Shown here piece by piece: positions 1 through 11,200 of a stretch of 64,000 nucleotides of DNA; positions within the stretch are counted from its first letter, which is position 1, and each line of letters starts with the position of its first letter. Origin of the DNA: Hippasteria phrygiana (taxonomy: Eukaryota > Echinodermata > Asteroidea > Valvatida > Goniasteridae); the NCBI GenBank assembly GCA_037893225.1, contig JAZGUH010000121.1, positions 124,001-188,000 on the forward strand, given 5' to 3'. The notes beneath the pieces were generated by a model. That model made no database searches and was not told the origin of the DNA. It saw only the letters and a list, made by a program, of their open reading frames with translations. The position numbers were made by a program, and so were the translations under genes.

Positions 1-39
1 GGATGCTGTCTATGAGCTCCGTGCACAACTACCCCCTCA

Positions 40-306
40 GCAGAAAGAAAAGGTTGGGGGTCAATATCGACGCCATCTTACAAGTACCTTACTTCAATTT
101 AAGTGTCTGGTTCCCGCTGTGATATTCTTATTGAAAACTAAATTATCGAGAGTCGGCAAACAGACAAAGCAATCCCACTGGTATACGAGTATCAAATGAA
201 CGAGGAGCGCGGTGCGGATACCAGCGACGTACTGCCCACGGAAGTGCGGTTGCTATGTGGACAGCGCCCTCATTCGACGGCGCACGGAGCCCATAGCCCC
301 CTACAT
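40..306. repeat. Interspersed repeat, copy 1 (copy 2 at 30721-31005)
   Basis: This segment is clearly homologous, in the same orientation, to 30721-31005. Shared blocks include AAGTGTCTGGTTCCCGCT, GAGAGTCGGCAAACAGACAA and ATCAAATGAACGAGGAGCGC. Copy 2 sits inside a larger inverted-repeat element at 30493-32567, so copy 1 is probably a fragment of the same family cut by the window edge. No coding potential is convincing. Confidence 0.8.
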
Positions 307-310
307 TTAA

Positions 311-1800
311 TTTTTTTTTTTAACACGGATGCGCTGCCGATCCGAGTGCCCTTTCCTACCCCGAATAAAAAATGACCATGCTACACGCCACTGTGAGCGC
401 AACGACGGGCAAACAAAACCCTGGTTATGCGCCAGAAAGAACAGCAAGAATTGTCTCAGTTGTTTCTTATCCACGAATTTCTTTAGCGATTACAACTTTG
501 CAAGAATTACGCATGATGATGTAGTACTCAAATCCCCAAACCAATTCACAAAAGATAATAAAAAAAAGACCTCTTGATTAGTTTGTGTTCTTTATAAGAC
601 GACCGCCAAAACGCACTCCAATTGGTAAATCCATCGCTTACAATCATGCACCGCGCGCCCAGCCAGCAATATGAATATTCAACATAAACGTCACGGTTGG
701 ACGATACCATTAAATCATACAACAGGGGTAGAGGTACAGCACCTCTTATTACATCGCATTTTGCGCAACCAAAAAAGCGGTTCGGGCGTTAACATATATC
801 CGTCATATTTCGCAGTATTCAAGATAAATATACCCACTACATCTTATAACACTTTGGAAACACTTTCTACCGCGTGTTCGGTGAGTAATTTAACCGTATT
901 TTCATGCTTGATTTTCAACCCAATATTTTTTCATCACAGTAAATTGGCGAGTCCAAGAATTTACATACAATGCTTCTGCAAACATGTTCTACATTACTGA
1001 CAAAAACGTTTCCCCCAAATCTGCAAATAAACATGAAGAGAGCGCGATGTATATCAGATAGCTTTATGGAGCCGCACAAAGTTAAATCAGCAGCCGCGCA
1101 ACACATACCAGGTCACGTGACTTTCGATTGTCACGTACCTATAATAACCTCCCAAATTCGCTCTTATTATCTTCTATAGCCCAAAACAGATTTGGACCTT
1201 TAAAAGTATCTGTAGACTACACAGAAAACACTTTTCAAGACCGTACCGCGCAGCTAGCCCAAACGGTAGTGCGCATGCGAGTGGTTGCCAGGCAAATCGC
1301 GCGTGCGTATTGCGCCTGCGCTGCACGCAGCAGCATGCACTGGCAGAATTTTGGAGGTCGCGCGCGTGCGTATGTGTGCACGTAACTCGGTATGAAACTG
1401 ATGAAAAGAGTCTACAATTTTAACGTTGCGTTTGAGTTTATGTTCCTGGAAAACGTCGGCCAGCGTAGCATATGGAATTCCTGAACCTAACGGACAAATA
1501 GATAAGGACACAACAAGTATGTGTGGGCATACTTGTTGTTTAAAAATCCTGTTAAAGTTTTGATTTCAATTACTGCGAAATCCCATATCCTGGACGTCAG
1601 TCGTAGTGCAATGAAGACATCGTCCAACCTGGGCTAGCCTTATACATCCCTTTAGAGTGAGTATAAGCGATTTAAAGTTAATGACAGTCAGGTCTTAATA
1701 AACAGAAATAACGTTATTTTTTATTAGTGATTTAAAAAAAAACAAATTTAGTGATTTAAATCAAGTGTTTTAAATCAAGTGATTTAAATCAAACAACCCT
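311..1800. other. No gene or named element recognised
   Basis: Only short open frames with no recognisable domains occur here. A CpG-rich patch lies at about 1245-1385 and a TTTAAATCA short repeat at about 1720-1792. I see no tRNA, exon or clear transposon ends. Confidence 0.5.
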
Positions 1801-1873
1801 GGTTACAAGGGATTGTGGGAAGGAAACCCGCACAAAAATTGCTCCTGTTTCCTTCCCACAATCCCTTGTGACC
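1801..1873. repeat. Foldback element with 27-bp arms
   Basis: The left arm GGTTACAAGGGATTGTGGGA... (1801-1827) is matched by its inverted complement at 1847-1873, with about 19 bp between them. The arms are almost perfect, which suggests a small MITE or a recent foldback insertion. Confidence 0.85.
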
Positions 1874-2660
1874 ATTGTGACATCTCAACCAGGTGGTATT
1901 TGCTATATAGTCTGTTGGTATAGCGCTAGAATTAACAACGCCGTGTGTTCTGCAGTTTTAGATTTGGAAAGATTTTACTTTACACCACCACTAAAATAGG
2001 TCAGAAGGAAAACAAATCTGACTAAATAACCAACCCTCCTTGATTTGTGCTCATCTACCATGTCTATAGAGTTATAAACTTGGTTGCCACAGTAATTTGA
2101 AGTCGAATGGGAAATTCCCCTTGTCCCCCCCCCCCCCCCCCCCCCCAATTGTTTTTGTGGGTTTTTTGCCCATCCCATAAATAGACTTATACCGCATGGA
2201 TTTATTTGTGTAAATATTTGTGTTGTGTGTAAATATTTATTTTCAATTGAAAATGTTTGCAGGGCCCGGCCTAATGGAAACCAGTTTTAAACTGTTTGGA
2301 TACACCCTGGGTAAAGAAATGTAATAAATAAATAAACAAACATGGATAAAATAGTACAGAAGATCTACACTGTAACTGTAATACAGTATACAGTATAGAC
2401 AAAACAGATTTCCATTTCCATTTTCCAAAATCAAATCACGAAATGAGCAAAACTGCAAATTCTGTGGTACTGAGCCGCCAATGACAAAGGTGTTTAACCT
2501 TCAACTAATAAGAGGAAAAAACACTTGCCTTGATTTGGGCTGAATGTCAAAAAAAGAGGAATTCTCCTGAGACGATCATCGGTCATGCATTGGAATTAAC
2601 AATAGTAAAGGCATCACAAGGGCTTCTGTGGTGTGGAGGAAGACTACCATACCAGTGTAC

Positions 2661-2876
2661 TTAACCCCTTGAGTACGGTTTTACGGGAGACGTCGGGGTG
2701 TCGTGGTGGTACTGGTAGCCAAGCGAACCGCTACAATGTGTTTGTGCAGTCAAGCTTAACATAAACAATAATGTAACAATGGATTGAAACTGCACAAACG
2801 GCGGCAAATGGCGTCATCCGGCCTGGTGCCACTTTTTTTTGACGCCATATGGCGTCATCCGTACGCAAGGGGTTAA
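2661..2876 (+). mobile_element. TTAA-type MITE, family A
   Basis: The element starts TTAACCCCTTGAGTACGG and ends CCGTACGCAAGGGGTTAA, so the ends are inverted and the borders are TTAA. The interior contains ACAATGTGTTTGTGCAG and CAACAATGGATTGAAACTGC-like sequence shared by all family A copies. TTAA target sites with CCC-starting termini are typical of piggyBac-group elements; the assignment to that group is inference. Confidence 0.85.
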
Positions 2877-2957
2877 CAGCTCTGCCATTCGTCACTCACA
2901 ATGTAGTTATATTACTTGGTTTTTACTTGTTTTAATGTGGTCCAATTAAATATCAAA

Positions 2958-3338
2958 TTAACCCCAACAGTCCTGAATCCTCAATATTTATTACAATTTT
3001 TCACACCTAACCCCCTAACCCCCTAGACCCGTTTTGCTAGGAACCATCCTCAATCCTCCAAAATCCTCCGATTACCCTGCCCCAAAAAATGCATTCATCT
3101 TCAATCCTCCAAAATCCTTATGTGCTTTAAACACTGTTCATCGTCAATCCTCCAAAATCCTCTGCTTGAAACACCATTCATCCTCAATCCTCCAAAATCC
3201 TCTTTAAAAAAAAAATACCATTCATCCTCAATCCTCCAAAATCCTCCTTGCTTGAAACACCATTCATCCTCAATCCTCCAACATCCTCCAAAACTGCAAG
3301 GAGGATTTTTGAGGATTGAGGTGGGTTAGGGTAATTAA
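2958..3338. mobile_element. TTAA-bounded element with TCCTCAATCCTCC tandem interior (family D)
   Basis: The element begins TTAACCCCAACAG and ends GGTTAGGGTAATTAA. The interior repeats a block containing CATCCTCAATCCTCCAAAAT several times and closes with its inverted form GAGGATTTTTGAGGATTGAG. Related TCCTCC-rich elements lie at 41427-41606, 45644-45713 and 58608-58952. Confidence 0.7.
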
Positions 3339-3550
3339 AGCTCTCAATGTTTGCTATGGTGCAAATAGATTTGTAATAGTGGTGGGATATAAATACGGAT
3401 TGTTTAACATTCAGTTTGAATTCCACTATTTCGATTTTGGAAACCGGATTTTCAAAAGCATGCTTAAAAAAATCAAGACTTCCATTCTTTGTGACACAGG
3501 CTAAAGAAAACAACTGGAACATCCCCCAATTGGCTCAGTGGTCTTATACA

Positions 3551-3771
3551 TTTATCCCTAACCATCCCTAACCTGCCAAAATCAAACACCCCATTGTGTT
3601 GAATTTTGTGTGATTGGGTACTGTAGAGCCTTGGCACCATCACTTTGCATGGGACTTGATGCCCTGATTTTGTCTAAGTACAAAGAATGTGCCATTGGTT
3701 TACTACACAGTGTTGGAGTTTGTGTGGTTAGGGAAGGATTCTAGTAAAAAGGCTTGGGCTGTTAGGGTTAA
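3551..3771 (+). mobile_element. TTAA-type element, family E, copy 1
   Basis: Nearly identical to 50812-51034. Both begin with a TTAT/TTTAT border followed by CCCTAACCATCCCTAACC and end GCTGTTAGGGTTAA or a close variant. The interior CATGGGACTTGATGCCCTGA is shared. High identity suggests recent activity. A diverged relative is at 19131-19305. Confidence 0.85.
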
Positions 3772-4120
3772 CTCACTAGTGGTCTTCTTGGTACAATGTA
3801 TATGAATAGCCTGCCCATCCATTTACTTGTTCAACATTACAGCTCTGGAGCATTTTTGTAAAGGCCCAGTGGTCACTGAATCCTGCAAAATATGTCCAGT
3901 CATTTGGAGGACTTTTAATGTGGCACCTCACTCGTCACTTTTTGTGGGCATGACTGTGAGCCGGATGGGAACTTCCGTTATTTGGTTTAAATAACACAAG
4001 GATAACTGGATTTTGAAATCTCTGATTTCTCCCATCGCTACTATTAATCAGACACTGTATCTGACTAATTATGGAAAGATTTACAGGCCCTGTCAAGTTC
4101 ATTCAATCAGTTACATTAGT

Positions 4121-4270
4121 TTAATCCTAACCCTCCAGGGTATTTTGGCTAGAAACCCTGCCAGACGCATCAGATCGCATACTTTGTCACATTGACTTGT
4201 GTGCAGAGTGCAGCAAGGTCAAGCTGTCACCACAGATGCACTGTGCTGCGTCTGGCAGGGTTAGGGTTAA
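4121..4270 (+). mobile_element. TTAA-type element, family C (GCCAGACGC), copy 1
   Basis: Bounded by TTAATCCTAACCCTCC and TCTGGCAGGGTTAGGGTTAA. It contains AACCCTGCCAGACGCATCAG and its inverse CTGCGTCTGGCAGGGTTAGG, giving strong internal dyad symmetry. Other copies are at 45272-45385, 54855-54987 and 61876-61990. Confidence 0.85.
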
Positions 4271-4389
4271 TGGTATATGCATACATCAGAAACATCATCC
4301 TTTCAAGTTTCCGCAATGGGTATCTAAATATTTAGCATTGTTAGTTTAAATTTTAAACTCATACTCATACCTTTTTAACCTTTTATCAG

Positions 4390-4469
4390 GACGGAACGAG
4401 ATGCATCGAGTTCATCCAAGGAAAACCTGAAAGAACTGTTGGTTGGTCTGAAAATTCAAGATAATGAAG
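4390..4469 (+). CDS. AHSA1: AHSA1 exon (Aha1_N, start of visible part)
   Basis: The acceptor is TTTTATCAG and the donor is GAAG/GTTGGT. The peptide TERDASSSSKENLKELLVG follows the missing NNWHW segment of the family. The first base completes a tryptophan codon from the upstream exon. Confidence 0.93.
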
Positions 4470-5184
4470 GTTGGTATTTATGGGATTAGCACACAGTACT
4501 GCTTTCAAGTAAGTACCCCTTCGTGTGTTTGTATATGCCGGCAATCGTGGACCTAGGACAAAAGAATTCGGGCGTAGACAAAGGGGTCCACGTTTGACCT
4601 AATGTCCACGATTGAAAATCATGTACAAAACTAATGGGAGGCCTTCCGAAAAAGTTAGAGTATAAACAAAAGAGGAACAATGGGAGGTCCACGATTGCAC
4701 CCGTTTACATGACTGTGTGTGCTTGCGTGTGCGAGGACTTTGCGGGCAGTTTGCCGACCACACGCAAGCCGCACGCTTGAACTCGATACCACTCGGAAAC
4801 GCACGCTCGAACTCGTTTCCCCACGCAGCTGTGCAGAACAAACAAAGACCACACGAAAGCCCCTTCGAGTACTCGCAGATGCTCACTGACCCATGAACGA
4901 ACTTCTACTAACGCAAGTTGGAATGCATGTATCACGGCCCGATCGCGATACGGCCGTATGACACGCGATAGCGTTCGGGATTACAAACGGGATGTGTTGG
5001 GTTTTTTCTCCGTGGAATGTGAAAATATGCTGGTCTGTCCGCGTATGTACGTGGACGACCCGCGATCTCATGTACGTGCACATTCGTCCATTCTAATTTT
5101 GTCGAATTTCTCTTCCGTCTAATGTCTGTCTGCTCTGTTTTGTATCCCTGCAGGTATTATATCGATTCCTGGGGTTAGTGATCA

Positions 5185-5219
<35 letters not shown>

Positions 5220-8200
5220 ATCTTGATTTTAGAATGCATTTTTAAACTGAATCAATTTTACCTGTAATGTTTTGTGTTTATTTTAGTTTTTAATTACTGT
5301 AGTGTATTTGTATCCATTTTTGAGAGTTTTAAATAATCATATTTTTCATTTTAATAATATTCCTATTTTATTTATAAATCGTTTAATTGTAAAGCGCCAG
5401 GGAGCATTTTTTTAATGGATTTGGCGCTAGAGAAATTTCCATTATTATTATTATATTATTATTAGAATTATTATATATTATTATTATATTATTATTATAT
5501 TATTATTAGAATTATTAGTTGTTAACGGTCCCTTAGGCAGACATTTTGTCATAATTTTGTATACCTTAGGGAGACTAGTGACATTAGGGGGACATTTCAA
5601 TGTCTCCCTAATGTCACAGTCCCCCTTAAATATTGAGAATTTTAATGTCGGAACAGAATAACTTTTAACGATAGTAACAATAACAATAATAATAAAGCGA
5701 ATAAATCCTTAATCGGGCCGCTGGGGAATAGATGGATCATAGCCAGAGTAGGTACGCCCGGCAGGTTTGCGGAAGCATCTCAGAATCTCGGAATGGTATC
5801 TGGACATCGCTTGATCAAGCATCATCAGCATTTTTTAAACTCCAGTCCAGAATCCTCCAATTTTAATATGATTGGAAAGAGTTCCATATCTGGACATCAC
5901 TTATTTTCCAAAAATCACAAAAATGTTCAACTTATTCTTTGAAAATACTTTGACTTTTTCTGTCATGGCCTATAGACTTTGTGCACGAGGTATAAGTGAT
6001 GTCCGGATATGGAACTCTATCCATATGATTTTACACACACACCAAAGCGTTTATCTACAGACAACTTGCCACTTTCTTTTTTGTTTTTCAAACTCGACGT
6101 CTTTTTTCAGCTGGCACCGAGCATTAGTACTCATTTTCAATATGCACGCGGCAGGTGCCAGTTTCCAGAGTGGGTTATACCACGTCCGCATTACAGCCAT
6201 AATACTAATCAGAGCAAATCGTGGTCTGAGAGTCCATGCACGACGCTGCGGTAGTGAACAGAGGGAAAGTTGCAAAGCTGTGTCTTCAAATCCCCAATCT
6301 ACACTCGTGACATTGTGAAATATCCCAAAACATCAAAGGGGATCTCGGTCAATTTCATTTACTCTGGGTACATTCCTGTTTATATTTTTAAATTCCAATG
6401 GCAAAACCGATTCCACAAAATACTCTACAACATACAGGTACACGAAGCTGAAATTCTTCAAAGACAAACTTAAAAAACGCGGATACAAGAGGATTTAGCC
6501 CTCCTTCCTCAAGTATAACATTGGGTGGGTACCGTTGGTCCAACCATGTAGGAATAGTCCAAGGAGGTGAGGTCAACTGTTCACTGTCGTGCTTACACCC
6601 CCACCCTCTCCCGCCCCCGATCAACGGCAGATCCAGGGGGCCAAAGAGGGCCATGGCCCCCAAAACAATTTTTTTTTTAACTGACGTTGCAAAAAGGCAG
6701 CCAATGCGTAGGCCTACACCCACATACAAAATAAAACAAAGTAAACAAAAGGGAAGCAAGAACCCTCCGTTTTATCTGCGATTTGTGATTTTTTGTTTTT
6801 GGAACCCTCCCCCCCCCCCCCCCCCCAAAAAAAGGTGAGTGTTCTGAATCCGCCCTTGCCCCCGATGTGATTACACGTCGGTCTAGTATGTATAGGTGCC
6901 CTCGCAAGCCACGCGCAATCATCCATTGCATTATTCCCTCGCAGTAGATCTACCTCAAGGGTACCCCTTGAGTACGGTATTTTACGGGAGACGTCGGGGT
7001 GCCGCGGCGGCTCTGGCAGCCAAGCGAACCGCTACAATGTGTTTGTGCAGTCAAGCGTAACATGTACACAATAATCCAACAATGGATTGAAACTGCACAA
7101 ACAGCGGCTAATGGTGTCATCCGGCCTGGTGGCACTGTTTAATCCAACAATGGATTGAAACTGCACAAACAGCGGCCAATTGCATCATCTGGCACTGTTT
7201 TTTTTGCGCCAAATACCGTCATCCGTACGCAAGGGGTTAATGCATGAAGTCCCTTTTGCTTGCGAGGGCCTTTTGCGAAGCCTAGTTCGTTTGTTTAATT
7301 TCCAATCACTCAGACATTTTGGCAAAAAAATACATCACATGGTGTAAAAATAACTGTACACACTTAACATTTGGAATTAACAACACCTTATAAGTGATTT
7401 ATGCATTGGCTAAGCAGATCTTCCGGTTTGAATTGCGAGTAGGTGCCCTCGCAAGCCCACGCGAAATCATCCATATTTCCTCACAGTATAACTACCTCAG
7501 GGGTTTATTTATTTATTGCACAAAGTTGCATTTGCTTGGGAGTGCCGTTTGCGAGGCCCGACTTGTTTGTTTCATTTCCAATCACTCAGACATTTTGGCT
7601 GAAAATACATCACACGGTGTAAAAATAACCGTACACACTTAACATTTGGCTAAGCAGATCTTCTTCCTCAAAGAAATCAGTTATTTTAATTTCGACGACC
7701 CATGTGTTTACAGTGAGTAGCAGAAAGGGGCACTTTCGAGGAGGTTTGGAAGAGCGTCATGTTTGTAACAACATTGAATTCGGTAACTTTAAAGGCAGTG
7801 TACATGATTGGTCATTGTTGCAATTTTCAGAAATTTATGGGCAGATTTGGGGGTTAGTATTTTATAGGAAATATCGTTCCACTGACCTGTTCAAAGTTTT
7901 GCAAGAGAAAAACGGCACTCGTTTTCAACCGTCGAGCGGACGATAGCCTTTAGTCAAGGCGCGCGTGGCTATCTGGGTGCGTGACGCACCCCGAATGTCA
8001 ACATGTCCGAGGTGCGCCACTTGTCCGGGTAGCCACGCGCGCTTTGACTAAAGGCTACAAAGGCTACAGGGCAGTTTTCCAACGATTTCCAGCTGGAAAT
8101 TGTTGGAAAACGATATATATTTCCACTTTTCTTGACAACGACAGCACACCTGGTGCCATAATTTCACAGGATGATTGAGACTACTATTAACTTGCAGTCC

Positions 8201-11200
8201 AGTAAGGTATTTCATAATAATTCAGTAAAAAGAAATTGGAGGATTACCAATCGTGTACACTACGTTTAATGTTGCATCCACATCTTCAGGTGGATCGGAA
8301 GGGCTTTGTTCACTCTTTCAACATGTTCAAAAGGTTTCCCCCTGGCTCGTTGGAGATTGTAAATCGCCTTTCAATTCGGTCCTTTGGATTCCACAAGGGG
8401 GGGGCCTTGGCTTTGCGCGCACCAAACAATGTGTCATTACTGAAGGATTATCCTGTCATCCATGTCCATTCAAAAATAGATGCTTATTTGGTGGCAAACT
8501 GTTCAATATGTTTTTGGTTAGGCAGGCACAATAATTGTATTCGTGTACAATGTACATGTAGGCCTACACCCGTAATGCACCTATTTGTTTGCCCACCCCT
8601 CCCCCACCCGGACCACCCCCATCTCTGAGTTTCGGATTGTCACTTTTGAAGTGACAAAATCGCCAGTGTCAGTAACTAGGTGGGGACACCCCACCTTATA
8701 GGGTGGGGACACCCCACCTTATAGGGTGGGGACACCCCACCTTATAGGGTGGGGACACCCCACCTTATAGGGTGGGGACTCCCCCACCTTATAGGGTGGG
8801 GATAACAATTTTGATCCTATCATGTATATGCTTTGTTTAGATTAAAAAACGCCTGGCAAAAAGATCGAACAAACATGTTATACGCACTTAAAATGCCATC
8901 AGGTTTATAATATAACACATAATGTACCTCTATCCCCAGTGTATGATGACCAAAATCCCAACCTCAGAGGTTGGGGTAGCCCCGGGGGGGAAATCAATTG
9001 ATAGGCACATAAGTCTATAAATCCTTATGTGTACACACCAAAAACTGGTTTTTAAAATTAATGTTGTTTATTACATTTTTGTGAGAACTTTGCTATTGCA
9101 TTTAGCATGCACCATGTTTAGATTGCGCCTTTTGGGACAATTTGATCTTAAAGATATGCTCTCCGTATATACTCTTTTAGAGTTTTACCTAGTTTTTTTT
9201 TTTATCAAGTGCTAGTTTTCCCAGCACATTTTAATCAATTTTAAATAAGACATCGACAAAAACAAAAAATCAAACCATCTTTAGGTTTCAAATTAATACC
9301 TTCCAAATTTAGAGTTATTCGCGACCCGGCAATAATTCAGGCCCGGCAATAATTCAGGTCCGGACGGGCGTATCTTTAATGCTTAGAGGATAGACAGCAA
9401 CCAAGAATATAAACCTTTTTAAAAGGTTACAGGCGCTCTACTAGGAAAAATGTTTGTTTTTGAACATTTGTTTTGAAAACTCCACTTTAACCCCTTGAGT
9501 ACGGTATTTTACGGGAGACGTCGGGGTGCCGCGGCGGTTATGGCAGCCAAGCGAACCGCTACAATGTGTTTGTGCAGTCAAGCGTAACCTATACACAATA
9601 ATCCAACAATGGATTGAAACTGCACAAACAGCGGCCAATGGTGTCATCCGGCCTGGTGGCACTGTTTATTCCAACAATGGATTGAAACTGCACAAACGGC
9701 GGACAATTGCGTCATCCGGCCTGGTGGCACTGGGTTTTTTTGCGCACATTTGCGGCATCCATACGCAAGAGGTTAACACGTTTATATATATTCCATGTGT
9801 AAAATGTTTAGCCTAAAATGTATCAGAAATAAGAATGTTCTCGTGCTAGACCTGTCCAGTAATCACAGTGATCATTGCACGTGGATGTTTTCTTGTGTAA
9901 AGTGGAATTCGACTATTTGGGGCAACAAAATTCAAACGTAATTCATGAGAGGGCTACATGTATGTTACCAGCTTCTATTCAAAAATGTCTTTTCATGTTA
10001 TTTCCCCCAAACTCCCGCCTTTATTGTAATCGTGATTAAATGTGACATTAACAAATGCTTAGTACAACATTAAAAGAATGGAACTTCAACAACTTGTTGT
10101 TCCAAAATTAGAGGATTAATACATCGCATGTTAATGAAACACAAAAATGAAATACTGATCCAAAAAAGTCAGCCCCTCCCCCCCCCCTCCCAGCCCCTTT
10201 TTATCCACAGAGTGGGGAGTCCCCTTCGGCCAAAATACCCACACGTTCCTCGCCGTATATGGCAACCTGCATGTACAGCACCCTGTGGCAAAATAGAATA
10301 GTCCATTCAACTGACGGGGACGGGAAAGCGGTGGGGGACGCGTTACATAAACAGCGAGCCCAGTGGCAGCAACACCAGTTCGTGCACTTATCAGCAAGTT
10401 TATCGGACCTCGTTCCAAGAACAACAACAAAGTCTCTCAGGCGCCTTTGCAAAATTGAACGGGGAGTACTTGTGAGTTTCAATGACAACACAACTAGTTT
10501 ACTACAAAATGTACCTTCAAAATTAATCAAAGACGTTCGGCCAGGCCTCCAAGGTGGGGAGATTGTTGAAGTAAACTGGGAAGGACAACTTTTGCCATGT
10601 GAAATACTTCGGATGTCAGGTAAGCAAATGCCACTGTTTGTTTGTTTGTTTCATGCGAAATTGTAATTATAAAAAAGTTATTGTAATTGTTCTATTCATT
10701 TTTTGGGACACTACAACATTACTTTGAGGCGGTCTTATTAAACACCATCAACAACCGTTGATCAACCGTCCGACAACTAAAAACTGGGCTGTCTAAAAAT
10801 CCCCGAAATCGGGGTCGTGCTATTGATAGCGTCGGCAAGCGTCAACAACTTGTAAAAGTACTTTTAAGCTTAAACATTTTGTTCACAATATTCAGCGAGC
10901 TCCTATGATTATTTTAAAGTCTTATTACAAAATCTTAAAATGTGTGATTTTTAAGCAAAAAAATACATCAACTGTGCTTTTTTCCGGCAGCCATCTTGTT
11001 TTTCTGGGACATTTTTCATTCCAAGAACAGTCAGTCACTCCGAGTTGGGGGCTGACCTTGCTGCACAAAAAATGACATAACTTCTGATTGGCTTGACTGA
11101 TTTTGATGAAATAAAGACTTCTTTCCTAACCAGTTTTCAATTAAAACTACAGACACGAAATATACACAGCATTACACACATCCATATGTGGGAGTCTGTC

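Noticed and set aside
671..1000. 109-codon plus-strand frame near window start
   Set aside because: No domain, low-complexity composition, no splice or promoter context.
1254..1511. tRNA-derived SINE suggested by an IRTRDLP-like minus-strand translation
   Set aside because: No A-box and B-box at tRNA spacing could be found; only CpG-rich simple sequence.
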